Of a DNA stretch of 48,396 bases, positions 16,510 through 25,363 are shown in pieces (position 1 is the stretch's first letter; each line of letters opens with the position of its first letter). Source of the stretch: Brachyspira hampsonii (GTDB lineage: Bacteria; Spirochaetota; Brachyspiria; Brachyspirales; Brachyspiraceae). Position numbers and translations under genes: made by a program. Under the pieces are notes generated by a model that saw nothing but the letters and a program-made list of their open reading frames with translations, searched no databases and was not told where the DNA came from. Where the stretch lies: positions 1 to 48,396 of the forward strand of contig NZ_MDCO01000014.1 in assembly GCF_001746205.1 (NCBI RefSeq), read 5' to 3'.

Positions 16510-18468
16510 ATGCTTATAAAAAAAGTAAAAGAATTTTTTAAAAAAGATGACAGACCATTTGATTATGGTGCTGTTACAGAAGAACATATGAAAAAGTATT
16601 ATACAAAAATTGAAAAGCATCCTTATAGAAGAATGTTTTCTTATGCAATGCGTCATAAGAAATTATTTATACCATCTTTTATATTGAGTGTTGGATATAC
16701 AATAATAAATATATTACCTCCATTTTTTGGACAGATGGCTATAGCTATAACAGGCGGTAAAAGAGTTGATATTTTAGATAAAATACCATTTGTTGCTGAT
16801 TTAGCGGCAAGATTCAGTAATTTTAATACTAAAGATTTAACTCAGCAGTTTTTGTCTTCTGATTCTATAGCAAATCCGATTATAATTGCACAGTTTGCTT
16901 TTATTATTATTATAGGGTTTATATATGTTTTATTTAGAGTTGGATTTGATTATGTAAAAACTTTTCTTTTTGCTTTTACTGCCCAAGAAATAGGTAAAGA
17001 TGTTCGTGCTGATATGATGAGAGGACTTCTTAATACTGATATTGCATATTTTAAGCAGGAAAAAGAAGGAGACTTAATGAGTAGGGTTATCAATGAGTCT
17101 GGGACAATAGAAAGTTTCTTATCTAGTACATTGCCAAATATGATTACAGTTCCTTTAACTTTAATACTTACATTAGCTATGCTTCTTATATTAAATGTAA
17201 AACTTACTATAGCATGTTTTGTGGCAGCTCCTTTAATAGGATTAGGTATAGATAAGGTTTCAAAATTAATAAGAAGCAGAATATCGGCACAGCAGAATTT
17301 TCTTGGAAGCACTACTTCAGTTATACAGGAAGACATAAGGGGTATAGAAGTTATCAAAATATTTTCTAAAGAGGATCAGGAGGTTAATAGATATAAAAGT
17401 TTATATAGTGAATTAATAAATATAATGAGAAGAATAAGTTTGCTTACTTCTCTTAACAGACCGATGACAGAACTTGTAATGATAGTTGCTATGCTTATAA
17501 TACTTGCTTACGGCGGATTTTTAATATTTAAAGGAGAAATGCCTTTTGAATTTTTATGGGGATTTTTACTTTATATGCTTAATATATCTACTCCTGTTAG
17601 AGATTTATCTGGTATATTTATGAATTTGCAATTGACTAAAATGATAGCTATTAGAGTATTTCAGATTATAGATTTGCCTGCTGAAAATGTTGATGATAAG
17701 ACTAAAAAAGAAATGAAGCCAATAGAACATTCAATTACTTTTGAAAATGTTCATTTTGAGTATCCAAGAAGAAGCGATGCTAATCCTTTTCATTTGGGAC
17801 CTGTAAGTTTTAATGTAAAAAAAGGAGATGTTGTTGCTTTTGTAGGTAATTCTGGAGGCGGAAAAACTACTTTGATAAGTTTGATACCAAAATTATTTAC
17901 TCCAAGTGAAGGAGTAATAAGATTTGATGGAATTGATATAAATGAATTAAATACTAGAAGTGTTAGAAATCAAATAGGGGTTGTATCTCAGGAAAATATT
18001 CTTTTTTATGGAACTGTGAGAGAAAATATTTTATATGCCAATCCTAATGCTACAGATGAAGATTTAGTAAGAGCAGCAAAAATAGCACATGCTGATGAGT
18101 TTATTTTGAAATTACCTAATGGATATGATACGCATATAGGTCCAAGAGGTGTAATGCTTTCAGGAGGACAGCGTCAAAGAATAGCATTGGCAAGAGCGGT
18201 AGTTAAAAGACCTTCTATATTGATACTTGATGAAGCTACTAGTGCTTTGGATACTGAAAGTGAAATGTATGTTCAAAAAGCTTTAAATGAAATTATTAAT
18301 CTTCAAACTACATTTGTTATAGCACATAGACTTTCTACTATCAAAAATGCTACATATATATGTGTAGTTGAGGATGGTAAAATAACTGAATCAGGTACTC
18401 ATGAAGAATTGATGAAAAGAGGCGGAAAATATCAATACCTATATTCATTACAATTTAGAGATGAATAA
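16510..18468 (+). CDS. ABC exporter, membrane and ATPase domains fused (MsbA-like)
   Basis: 652 aa. Six membrane helices lie between about residues 50 and 360, with a long loop after the first. The ATPase domain at about 405-650 has Walker A GNSGGGKTT, Q-loop VSQENILF, signature LSGGQRQRIALARA, Walker B ILILDEATSALD and the switch His (IAHRLST). The order and length fit a homodimeric lipid or drug flippase. The position after the Lol genes, in a genome with Kdo transferase, favours lipid A-core export (MsbA), but the substrate cannot be read from sequence. It lies 70 bp after lolD and ends in a bidirectional hairpin. Confidence 0.88.
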   Translation: MLIKKVKEFFKKDDRPFDYGAVTEEHMKKYYTKIEKHPYRRMFSYAMRHKKLFIPSFILSVGYTIINILPPFFGQMAIAITGGKRVDILDKIPFVADLAARFSNFNTKDLTQQFLSSDSIANPIIIAQFAFIIIIGFIYVLFRVGFDYVKTFLFAFTAQEIGKDVRADMMRGLLNTDIAYFKQEKEGDLMSRVINESGTIESFLSSTLPNMITVPLTLILTLAMLLILNVKLTIACFVAAPLIGLGIDKVSKLIRSRISAQQNFLGSTTSVIQEDIRGIEVIKIFSKEDQEVNRYKSLYSELINIMRRISLLTSLNRPMTELVMIVAMLIILAYGGFLIFKGEMPFEFLWGFLLYMLNISTPVRDLSGIFMNLQLTKMIAIRVFQIIDLPAENVDDKTKKEMKPIEHSITFENVHFEYPRRSDANPFHLGPVSFNVKKGDVVAFVGNSGGGKTTLISLIPKLFTPSEGVIRFDGIDINELNTRSVRNQIGVVSQENILFYGTVRENILYANPNATDEDLVRAAKIAHADEFILKLPNGYDTHIGPRGVMLSGGQRQRIALARAVVKRPSILILDEATSALDTESEMYVQKALNEIINLQTTFVIAHRLSTIKNATYICVVEDGKITESGTHEELMKRGGKYQYLYSLQFRDE

Positions 18469-18495
18469 ATTAGATATGAATAAAATAAAAAAAAT

Positions 18496-18540
18496 AAAAA
18501 TGCTGTTTTAATAATTAAGTTTATTGAAACAGCATTTTTA
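18496..18540. terminator. Bidirectional Rho-independent terminator between convergent genes
   Basis: Hairpin AAAAATGCTGTTT / AAACAGCATTTTT with A- and T-runs on both sides, so it can serve the MsbA-like gene (plus) and the exbD-type gene (minus). Confidence 0.8.
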
Positions 18541-18568
18541 TTAAAAGATAAAAACTAATAAAAATTAT

Positions 18569-18979
18569 TTAGTTTTGATTTTGTTCTTCAGTAGCTATGC
18601 TAAGCCTTGTAAACCCCGCATTTTTTACACTGTCTATAACAGATATTAAAGTTTGAGTTTTTACATCTTGATCTGAGCGTATCTCTACAGGTTTTTCCAA
18701 TTCTCCTTCTGTATCTGCTAATTTTTTTAGATCCGCATCAATATCTTCAGATAAATATCCGTTTATGTATTTTTTCCCATCTTTTGATATGCTTATCACT
18801 ACAGTATCATTTTTTTCTGAACCTACTGCAGATGTGGATTTAGGCAGACTTATTTCTATTTGCGGTGTAACTATAATTGTTGAACCCACCATGAAAAATA
18901 TAAGTAAATTAAATACTATATCTATCATAGGGGTTAAATCTATTCCGCTTTTTATATTAAATCTTCTTCTAAATTTCAT
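18569..18979 (-). CDS. exbD: ExbD/TolR family biopolymer transport protein
   Basis: 136 aa. A basic N-terminus is followed by one membrane helix with the family motif DLTPMIDIVFNLLIFFMV (about residues 15-32), whose Asp couples proton flow in ExbBD/TolQR motors. A periplasmic domain (about 40-130) includes ISISKDGKKYING. No ExbB/TolQ or TonB partner lies in the window, so the partner gene is elsewhere. It follows the CAP-domain gene by 16 bp on the same strand and is probably cotranscribed with it. Confidence 0.88.
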   Translation of the reverse strand: MKFRRRFNIKSGIDLTPMIDIVFNLLIFFMVGSTIIVTPQIEISLPKSTSAVGSEKNDTVVISISKDGKKYINGYLSEDIDADLKKLADTEGELEKPVEIRSDQDVKTQTLISVIDSVKNAGFTRLSIATEEQNQN

Positions 18980-18995
18980 TATTTATCACTAACTA

Positions 18996-19769
18996 TTATT
19001 CAACCTTTATAGTTCTAACATTGCTTAAGAAATGCTGACCTTTGTAAAGAATAGAAATTTTATAATCTCCTTGTCCGTATTCAGCTTTGAAAGTTCTTCC
19101 TAATATAGAATTTCCCATATCTTTAACATCGTATATTACTTTTCCTATATATGTCTTTCCGTCATCTCCTGTGATTCTAGCTTCAGGATCTGCCATCTCT
19201 ACAGCTAATTTAAAATCAGTAAATGCAGCACCATTTAATATTCTATATTTTGCAGTTATTTCATCTCCGTATTTAGCGGTAGGTGAGAAATCTACAGATT
19301 CAGCAACTATATTAGCAAATGTTACTGTAGTATAAACACCAACGCCTCTTTTTACAGCACCAACTCCTATTGCATTATAATCTTTACTTAATATATTCTT
19401 TTTACTGTCAGGAGTTTTCATAAGATCTTTAACAATGCTTTCCGCTGCTTTTTTATCAGTAAATGGTATAACATCTAGTTTATGCATATTTTCACTTATA
19501 TTTCCAACCATTTCAGGATATAATTTGACTTGTCTTGCTTTTGAATCTAAACCGTCTAAATCTGTATTACTAAAGAATTTATTTTTTGCCATATTATCAG
19601 CATGATATAATGCCAAAGAATGAAGTCTTTGATTATTAGGAAGAGGCGGAAGAGCTTCTTTGCTTCTCTCTAAATTTATTAATCTTAATACTTCGTCTTC
19701 TATTGTATTTGCACTAAGTATTAAAGCTGATAAAAATATAAATATTATTATTAAACTTAACCTTTTCAT
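18996..19769 (-). CDS. Secreted CAP (SCP/PR-1) domain protein
   Basis: Signal peptide at residues 1-20 (MKRLSLIIIFIFLSALILSA). The CAP domain follows at about 22-155: EVLRLINLERSKEALPPLPNNQRLHSLALYHADNMAKNKFF, then GNISENMHK and NILSKDYNAIGVGAVKRGVGVYTTVTFA. This matches the bacterial CAP pattern of N-terminal helix, HA-D-M helix, EN and late beta strands. A C-terminal beta-rich part of about 100 residues is of unknown type. Bacterial CAP proteins are exported and generally of unknown activity. It is the upstream partner of exbD. Confidence 0.85.
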   Translation of the reverse strand: MKRLSLIIIFIFLSALILSANTIEDEVLRLINLERSKEALPPLPNNQRLHSLALYHADNMAKNKFFSNTDLDGLDSKARQVKLYPEMVGNISENMHKLDVIPFTDKKAAESIVKDLMKTPDSKKNILSKDYNAIGVGAVKRGVGVYTTVTFANIVAESVDFSPTAKYGDEITAKYRILNGAAFTDFKLAVEMADPEARITGDDGKTYIGKVIYDVKDMGNSILGRTFKAEYGQGDYKISILYKGQHFLSNVRTIKVE

Positions 19770-19965
19770 TTTTAATCTCCAAAAAGTTTTAAAATTATAT
19801 AATTTTAAATCTAATTTTATAATGATTTCGTAAAAAATAAAAGAAAATAAATAAAAAAATAATATTATTTTTTATGTGAATATGATATGTTTTAATTATT
19901 GACTTTTTTTATTTAATATAATAAATTACTTTTTATAAAATATAAATTGGAGAATAGATACTTTT

Positions 19966-21195
19966 ATGAAGAAAATATTTTTTATGCTGTTTTTATTTTC
20001 TTTATTATCTTCTTGTCAAAAAGCATCAGATTTTTTAGGGGTGAATTATGACAATTATGACAATTATGACAATTCATTGATATATCCTGACGGAAGTATG
20101 GGAAATGCATCTTTTTATGCTGATTATAAGGAGAGAGGAAATAAACGTTATAATTTTAATAAAATAGCAGAATATGATAAATTAATTATATATTTACAAG
20201 ATGGCTCAGGATATAATAAGGAAAGTGTGGATTATATAGCTAATGTATTTAATAATAATTATGCTGAAGAAGTTAGAATATATGGAGAACATACAGATGT
20301 TGATAAGAATGGTAAAATTATAATTTTGCTATTAGAATTGAATGCTAGTTATTCAGGTACTGTTATTACTGGTTATTTTTATGGAAATGATTTATTATTG
20401 AATCAAAATAATAATGCTGAGATATTATATATGGATATAAAAATAGTTAATGAAAATCCTGAGTATATGGCTGGAACTATACAGCATGAATTTCAGCATT
20501 TAATTAATTTTAATGTTAATTATATAGAAAATGGAAAAGAAATATCTACTTGGCTTAATGAAGCTCTTTCAGAATCTACTTCTATATTATTCAGCCCAAT
20601 TACAGTTAGTTCAAGAATAAATGAATTTAATAGAATGAATGGTTATTATTGTTTCTATACTTGGAATCTTCCTCTTAATATATTTGCTAATTATCCATCA
20701 GTTTCAGTATTTATGAATTGGCTTTATCAAAGAAATAATAATAACCCTTCTGTATTTCAAAATATAGCAAAATATTCATCAGCTGAAGATTATAATAGAG
20801 TTTTAAATAATGTAAGTTTTATAGGGGCATCTAGTTGGGATGATTTATTATTTAAATGGGTTGAAGGAATATATAATGGAGAAGTTACAGGAGCAGAAAT
20901 AAAAGAACAAAAAGAAAATGATAATATTAATTTATATCCAGGGGCAGTAGTAGTTTATAATGGAAGTTTGACTCAGTCTGGTAATTTATTAACTAGAAAG
21001 CTATCAAGCTCTTTAGAATTGGCTTTAAATAATGATACTTATATTGGAAATAGCCCAACTCCTATAAATATTACAACTCCTAAAGCATCATCAGTACAGG
21101 CATCAAAAATGTATGAAACAGTAAATGATATTCCTTATATACCTAAAGAAAGACATATATTATTTGGTAAAGATGGAAAAATTAAAGAATATTAA
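19966..21195 (+). CDS. Lipoprotein zinc metallopeptidase (M30/hyicolysin-like)
   Basis: Lipobox LSSC with Cys at about residue 17. The zinc motif HEFQH is at residues 174-178 in GTIQHEFQHLINFN, followed by WLNEALSES at about 196-204, where Glu is the likely third ligand, as in M30-type peptidases. Directly after the lipidated Cys there is a YDN-YDN-YDN tandem repeat from three perfect 9-bp units. It is therefore probably a surface or periplasmic membrane-anchored protease. The C-terminal 90 residues are of unknown type. The next gene starts 21 bp downstream behind its own AGGAGG. Confidence 0.8.
   Translation: MKKIFFMLFLFSLLSSCQKASDFLGVNYDNYDNYDNSLIYPDGSMGNASFYADYKERGNKRYNFNKIAEYDKLIIYLQDGSGYNKESVDYIANVFNNNYAEEVRIYGEHTDVDKNGKIIILLLELNASYSGTVITGYFYGNDLLLNQNNNAEILYMDIKIVNENPEYMAGTIQHEFQHLINFNVNYIENGKEISTWLNEALSESTSILFSPITVSSRINEFNRMNGYYCFYTWNLPLNIFANYPSVSVFMNWLYQRNNNNPSVFQNIAKYSSAEDYNRVLNNVSFIGASSWDDLLFKWVEGIYNGEVTGAEIKEQKENDNINLYPGAVVVYNGSLTQSGNLLTRKLSSSLELALNNDTYIGNSPTPINITTPKASSVQASKMYETVNDIPYIPKERHILFGKDGKIKEY
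20044..20070 (+). repeat. Three perfect 9-bp tandem repeats in a lipoprotein gene
   Basis: AATTATGAC is repeated three times, encoding NYD units just behind the lipidated cysteine. A fourth partial unit follows. The length could vary by whole three-residue steps. Confidence 0.9.
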
Positions 21196-21215
21196 TTTAT
21201 GAATAAGGAGGACTA

Positions 21216-21530
21216 ATGAAAAGAATTTATAAAAACATCATAAAATATTCTTATATTTTTATGCTGGTTTTTTTCTTTATGCTTTTTGCTAAGAAAGAGG
21301 AGATTACGGGTACTATTAGAATGGTAGGTACAGCAATATTTCCTGAGATAGTTATAACTACAGAAGAGCGAGATTATTATTTTGATAAAAAATTTTTTGA
21401 TGAATATGCTAAGTATGTAGGACAAAATATTACTGTAAAAGCTAAAGTAAAGAAAGATACTATATGGCTTGCAGATAGAAGTAAATCATTTGACAGATAT
21501 ACTATTATGTGGGTAGAAAAGCAAGAATAA
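21216..21530 (+). CDS. Small membrane-anchored protein of unknown function
   Basis: 104 aa: one N-terminal hydrophobic segment (about 9-25, a signal anchor or uncleaved signal), then a soluble domain of about 75 residues with alternating beta strands (ITGTIRMVGTAIFPEIVIT...QNITVKAKVKKDTIWLADR) that resembles a small OB-like barrel. The family is not recognised. It follows the metallopeptidase by 20 bp with a strong AGGAGG ribosome-binding site, so the two are probably cotranscribed, and a terminator comes after it. Confidence 0.65.
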   Translation: MKRIYKNIIKYSYIFMLVFFFMLFAKKEEITGTIRMVGTAIFPEIVITTEERDYYFDKKFFDEYAKYVGQNITVKAKVKKDTIWLADRSKSFDRYTIMWVEKQE

Positions 21531-21552
21531 ATAAATAATAAATACAGTTTTT

Positions 21553-21590
21553 AGGCTTTAAATATGTTTAAATATTTAAAGCCTTTATTT
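21553..21590 (+). terminator. Rho-independent terminator
   Basis: Hairpin AGGCTTTAAATAT / ATATTTAAAGCCT followed by TTTATTTATT, about 20 bp after the small OB-like gene. Confidence 0.8.
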
Positions 21591-21613
21591 ATTGATAATA
21601 AAATAAAAATTCA

Positions 21614-21641
21614 TTGATAAATATACGGAGTATGGTATAAT
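21614..21641 (+). promoter_or_regulatory. Sigma-70-type promoter for ackA
   Basis: TTGATA, 16-bp spacer, TATAAT, preceded by TGG. The -10 is 36 bp before the ackA start. Confidence 0.7.
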
Positions 21642-21677
21642 TATAAAATAAAATAATCAAAACTATGGAGTCATTTT

Positions 21678-22868
21678 ATGAATGTATTGGTAATCAATTC
21701 AGGAAGTTCAAGTATTAAATATCAATTATTCGCTATGCCTGAAGCAAAAGTTTTAGCTAAAGGACTTTTGGAAAAAATCGGCGAAGAGATAAGTGCATTA
21801 AAACACACAGCTGTAGAAAAAGGAAAAGAAAAAAAAATAGAACAAAAAGTTGCTGACCATAAAGCTGGTATGTCTTTAATTTTTTCTCTTTTAACAGACA
21901 AAGAATTTGGTGTTATATCTAATATGAATGAAATATCTGCTGTAGGTCATAGGGTTGTTCATGGCGGTGAAGAATTCAACAAAAGTACATTAATCACTGA
22001 TGAAGCTGTAAAAGCTATGGAGGCTTGCTGCGATATAGCTCCTTTACATAACCCAGCTGGTTTGCAGGGTATAGCTGCTTGTAAAGAAATATTAAAAGAT
22101 GTAAAAATGGTAGGTGTATTTGATACTAGTTTCCATCAAACAATACCTGATTATGCTTATATGTACGCTGTTCCTTATGAATGGTATGATAAATATAAAA
22201 TACGCCGTTATGGTTTCCATGGTACTTCTCATAAATATGTTTACGGAGAGTTCTGTAAGGCAGAAAATAAACCTAATGCTAATGTTATAGTTTGCCATTT
22301 AGGAAATGGTGCTAGCGTAACTGCTATAAAAAATGGAGAATCTATTGATACTAGTATGGGTTTGACTCCTTTGGAAGGTTTGGTAATGGGTACTAGGTCT
22401 GGTGATATGGATCCTGCTGTTCCTACTTTTGTTATGGCTAAAGAAAATTTATCTCCAAAAGAAATGGATAATATTTTAAATAAAAAAAGCGGACTTTTAG
22501 GAGTTTCATGTCTTAGCAATGATATGAGAAATTTAGATGAGGCTTCTAAAACTAATAAAAAAGCTGAACTTGCTATAAAAATGTTCTGCTACAGAGTAAA
22601 AAAATATATAGGGGCTTATATGGCTGCCCTTGGTCATCTTGATGGTATTGTATTTACAGGCGGTATAGGTGAGAATAGTGCATCTATTAGAGGAAGAATA
22701 CTTGAAGGTTTAGATGAGCTTGGTATTAAATGCGATGCTGATAAAAATTCTAAAGCCAGAGGATGTGCTAGTTTTGAAAAAGACGGTGCTCCTATTAAAC
22801 TTTATGTTATAGCTACTGATGAAGAAAAAGCTATAGCTATGGATACTTACAATATAGCATTGAAATAA
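21678..22868 (+). CDS. ackA: Acetate kinase
   Basis: Converts acetyl phosphate and ADP to acetate and ATP, the energy-yielding step of acetate fermentation. At 396 aa it is full length, with MNVLVINSGSSSIKYQLF (phosphate 1 segment), VGHRVVHGGEEF, VFDTSFHQTIPDYAYMYAVPYEWYDKYKIRRYGFHGTSHKYV, NVIVCHLGNGASVTAI, GTRSGDMDP and FTGGIGENS. No phosphate acetyltransferase is adjacent. It is framed by its own promoter and a strong terminator. Confidence 0.97.
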   Translation: MNVLVINSGSSSIKYQLFAMPEAKVLAKGLLEKIGEEISALKHTAVEKGKEKKIEQKVADHKAGMSLIFSLLTDKEFGVISNMNEISAVGHRVVHGGEEFNKSTLITDEAVKAMEACCDIAPLHNPAGLQGIAACKEILKDVKMVGVFDTSFHQTIPDYAYMYAVPYEWYDKYKIRRYGFHGTSHKYVYGEFCKAENKPNANVIVCHLGNGASVTAIKNGESIDTSMGLTPLEGLVMGTRSGDMDPAVPTFVMAKENLSPKEMDNILNKKSGLLGVSCLSNDMRNLDEASKTNKKAELAIKMFCYRVKKYIGAYMAALGHLDGIVFTGGIGENSASIRGRILEGLDELGIKCDADKNSKARGCASFEKDGAPIKLYVIATDEEKAIAMDTYNIALK

Positions 22869-22899
22869 TTTTATATATAAAAATAAATATTAAAATCGA

Positions 22900-22935
22900 T
22901 AGGGTATCTTTTCTTTTGAAAGATACCCTATTTTT
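22900..22935 (+). terminator. Strong terminator between ackA and the HEPN/MNT pair
   Basis: A perfect 12-bp hairpin (TAGGGTATCTTT / AAAGATACCCTA) is followed by TTTTT. It ends only 10 bp before the start codon of the HEPN-type gene, leaving no room for a separate promoter, so the pair may be expressed by read-through. Confidence 0.85.
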
Positions 22936-22945
22936 AAAGTTTTTT

Positions 22946-23359
22946 ATGATATTAAATTTAGATAGTCTGAAAAAATCTATAGCCGCATTAGAAAAATCAA
23001 TCAATGTATATGATAGAATCAAAACAGATGATGAAGATTTAATACTTACAATAAGAGCTGGTTTAACACATAACTTTGAAATAGCTTTTGAACAAAGTTG
23101 GAAATTTATACAAAGATGGCTCAATGAGAATATAAATCCTGATATAACTAGCGGCATAACTAAAAAAGAATTATTCAGATTGGCAGCTAAGCATTTACTT
23201 ATAGATGATGTTGAAAAATGGATAAGATTTAAAGATGCAAGAAATTCTACTTCTCATATTTATTCAAATGAAGTTTCTGAAGAAGTAATTAAAGAAGCAA
23301 TAGAATTTTTATCTTATGCCAAATCCCTTTTGAAACATTTAGAGGAAAACAATGAATGA
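22946..23359 (+). CDS. HEPN-type toxin of a HEPN/MNT pair (HI0074-like)
   Basis: 137 aa, all helical, of the nucleotidyltransferase substrate-binding (HI0074) type. It starts LDSLKKSIAALEKSINVYDR, then RAGLTHNFEIAFEQSWKFIQRWL. The HEPN ribonuclease signature RNxxxH is present as RNSTSH in WIRFKDARNSTSHIYS. I place the start at the ATG at 22946. An upstream TTG would put the preceding terminator hairpin inside the coding region. The stop overlaps the next gene (ATGA). In characterised HEPN/MNT systems the HEPN protein cuts RNA and is silenced by the nucleotidyltransferase partner. That activity is inferred here from family knowledge. Confidence 0.85.
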   Translation: MILNLDSLKKSIAALEKSINVYDRIKTDDEDLILTIRAGLTHNFEIAFEQSWKFIQRWLNENINPDITSGITKKELFRLAAKHLLIDDVEKWIRFKDARNSTSHIYSNEVSEEVIKEAIEFLSYAKSLLKHLEENNE

Positions 23360-23658
23360 TTAGCTTAACTGAAAATGAAATTCAAATTATCAAAGATATT
23401 CTAAAAAAACATATAAAATATGGAAAAGCATATTTATTTGGTTCAAGAGTAAAAGGAACAAATAAAAAATTCTCAGATATTGATATAGTTATAGATATTA
23501 ATATCAAATTATCATTAAATGAGATATCAAGAATAAAAGATGATTTTGAAGAAAGTGATTTAATTTATTCTGCTGATATTATTGATTATAATGCTATAGA
23601 TGATAGTTTTAAGATTATTATAGATAATGAAAAAGTATTAATATATGAAACTATCTAA
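23356..23658 (+). CDS. MNT-type minimal nucleotidyltransferase antitoxin
   Basis: 100 aa with the polymerase-beta-type motif GSRVKGTNKKFSDIDIVID (about residues 27-45), containing GSRxxG and the metal-binding DxD. This is the minimal nucleotidyltransferase partner of HEPN proteins. Known examples neutralise the toxin by adding nucleotides to a residue near the HEPN active site. It overlaps the HEPN gene by 4 bp (ATGA), the standard arrangement of this toxin-antitoxin family. Confidence 0.87.
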   Translation: MISLTENEIQIIKDILKKHIKYGKAYLFGSRVKGTNKKFSDIDIVIDINIKLSLNEISRIKDDFEESDLIYSADIIDYNAIDDSFKIIIDNEKVLIYETI

Positions 23659-23734
23659 AATTAAAATATTTTAATTAGTTAATTATATTTTTTTTCGATA
23701 CTATAATTATTAGTTTATATTAGGAATATTATTT

Positions 23735-25360
23735 ATGAAAAAGAATATATTAGTTAAATTATTTTGTTTATTGTATGTTATTTTTATTTTATCATGCCAT
23801 AAAGAGCCAAAAAATATTTTAAATGAAATAACCGTTTCTGTAGGTCCTGAGCCTCAGACAATAGATCCTACAATCAATTCAGCAGTAGATGCTATGATAT
23901 ATACAACACATTTATTTGAAAATTTAACTATAAGAGATGAAAATAATAATATTATACCAGGAGCTGCCGAAAGCTGGACATCATCTAATAACAATACAAT
24001 ATATATTTTTAATATTAGAAGCAATGCCAAATGGTCTGATGGAGTTGATTTAAAGGCTAATGATTTTGTATATGCTTGGAAGAGAATAGTTGCCCCTAAA
24101 AACGGAGCTTCATATTCAATACTTTTGGATGTTATAAAAAATGCAGGCGATATAATGATGGGTAAAAAAGATAAAGAAACATTGGGCGTTAAAGCATTAG
24201 ATGATAAAACTTTATATGTAGAATTAGAATATCCTGTCCCTTATTTTCTGGAGATGGCAGCACATACTGCATATACACCTTTGCGTGAAGATATCGTTAG
24301 TCAAAATGAGGACGGCTGGACTTTAGATGTTAATACTATGGTTGGAAACGGAGCTTTTCAAATAGTTCGCTGGGATCATAATGCAAGATTAGTAGTTCGT
24401 AAAAATACAGACTATTGGAATTATAAAGAGATTAAGCCTGATATTATTAATTTTGAGTTTATAGATAATGATAATACTGCAATGTCTGCGATAATAAATG
24501 AGGAAATATATTTTTATCATAATACGCCTATAAATGATAGAGAGATGCTTTTAAAAGAAGGTATTGCAAGAGCAGTACCTAATATATCACTTTATTTTTA
24601 CGAAGTTGATAATAGAAAAGAGCCTTTTAATGATGTTAGAGTGAGGAAGGCTATTTCTTTAGCTATAGATAGGGAATATATAGTGAATAATATTATGAAA
24701 GGAGGAGAAAAACCTGCTGCTGCTATTGTTCCTTATAATATAAAAGATGTTGATAGTACAAATGATTTTAGATATAAAAAAGAAGGATATTTTTCTACAA
24801 AAAGTGAAGATTATCAAAAGAATGTAGAGGAGGCTAGGGCATTACTTGCAGATGCGGGTTATCCTAATGGAGAAAATTTCCCTGTATTTGAATTCATAAC
24901 AAATCCCGGTTTTCATATTACTATTGCAGAAAGCATACAAGCTATGTTAAAAGAAGCATTAAATATAAATATGGTTATAAGACAGGAGGAATGGGCTGTA
25001 CTTTTGCAAACTAGAAGAGATGGAAACTTTGATATGGCAAGACAGGGCTGGATTGGAGGATATAATAGCCCTGCTGCATTTCTATCTTTGGTAAAAACAG
25101 GATATGTATTGAATGAGGGAAGATATAGTAATACGCTATTTGATAAAGCTTTATTAGATGCCTCTTTTGCCGAAAATGATTCAGATAGAAGTATGTATTT
25201 TCATGAGGCTGAAAGCATTGCTATGAATGACATGGCTATTATTCCAATATATTATTATTCCGGAACTGTAATGCAAAATAGAAAATTAACTAATGTTATT
25301 TATGATATATTCGGTATATATAATTTTAGCAAAGCAGAAATTGTAGAAGAAAGTAATTGA
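23735..25360 (+). CDS. Oligopeptide ABC transporter substrate-binding lipoprotein (OppA family)
   Basis: 541 aa with a lipoprotein signal (lipobox LSC, Cys at about 21) and the family 5 solute-binding fold: VGPEPQTIDPTINSAVDAMIYTTHLFENL, WSDGVDLKANDFVYAWKRIVAPKNGASYS (the OppA signature region), VGNGAFQIVRWDHNARLVVRKNTDYW and DVRVRKAISLAIDREYIV. It captures peptides in the periplasm. No permease or ATPase genes are adjacent, so this is an orphan binding protein that must use a transporter encoded elsewhere. It ends 3 bp before the convergent DUF2147 gene. Confidence 0.93.
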   Translation: MKKNILVKLFCLLYVIFILSCHKEPKNILNEITVSVGPEPQTIDPTINSAVDAMIYTTHLFENLTIRDENNNIIPGAAESWTSSNNNTIYIFNIRSNAKWSDGVDLKANDFVYAWKRIVAPKNGASYSILLDVIKNAGDIMMGKKDKETLGVKALDDKTLYVELEYPVPYFLEMAAHTAYTPLREDIVSQNEDGWTLDVNTMVGNGAFQIVRWDHNARLVVRKNTDYWNYKEIKPDIINFEFIDNDNTAMSAIINEEIYFYHNTPINDREMLLKEGIARAVPNISLYFYEVDNRKEPFNDVRVRKAISLAIDREYIVNNIMKGGEKPAAAIVPYNIKDVDSTNDFRYKKEGYFSTKSEDYQKNVEEARALLADAGYPNGENFPVFEFITNPGFHITIAESIQAMLKEALNINMVIRQEEWAVLLQTRRDGNFDMARQGWIGGYNSPAAFLSLVKTGYVLNEGRYSNTLFDKALLDASFAENDSDRSMYFHEAESIAMNDMAIIPIYYYSGTVMQNRKLTNVIYDIFGIYNFSKAEIVEESN

Positions 25361-25363
25361 TGC

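Noticed and set aside
22916-22945. Longer start (TTG at 22916) for the HEPN gene
   Set aside because: It would place half of the ackA terminator hairpin in the coding sequence and has no ribosome-binding site. The ATG at 22946 begins the family-like sequence.
23690-23734. Promoter before the OppA-like gene (TATAAT at 23702)
   Set aside because: The -10 is perfect, but the -35 candidate (TTAATT) is weak, and read-through from the HEPN/MNT pair is also possible, so it is not listed as a feature.
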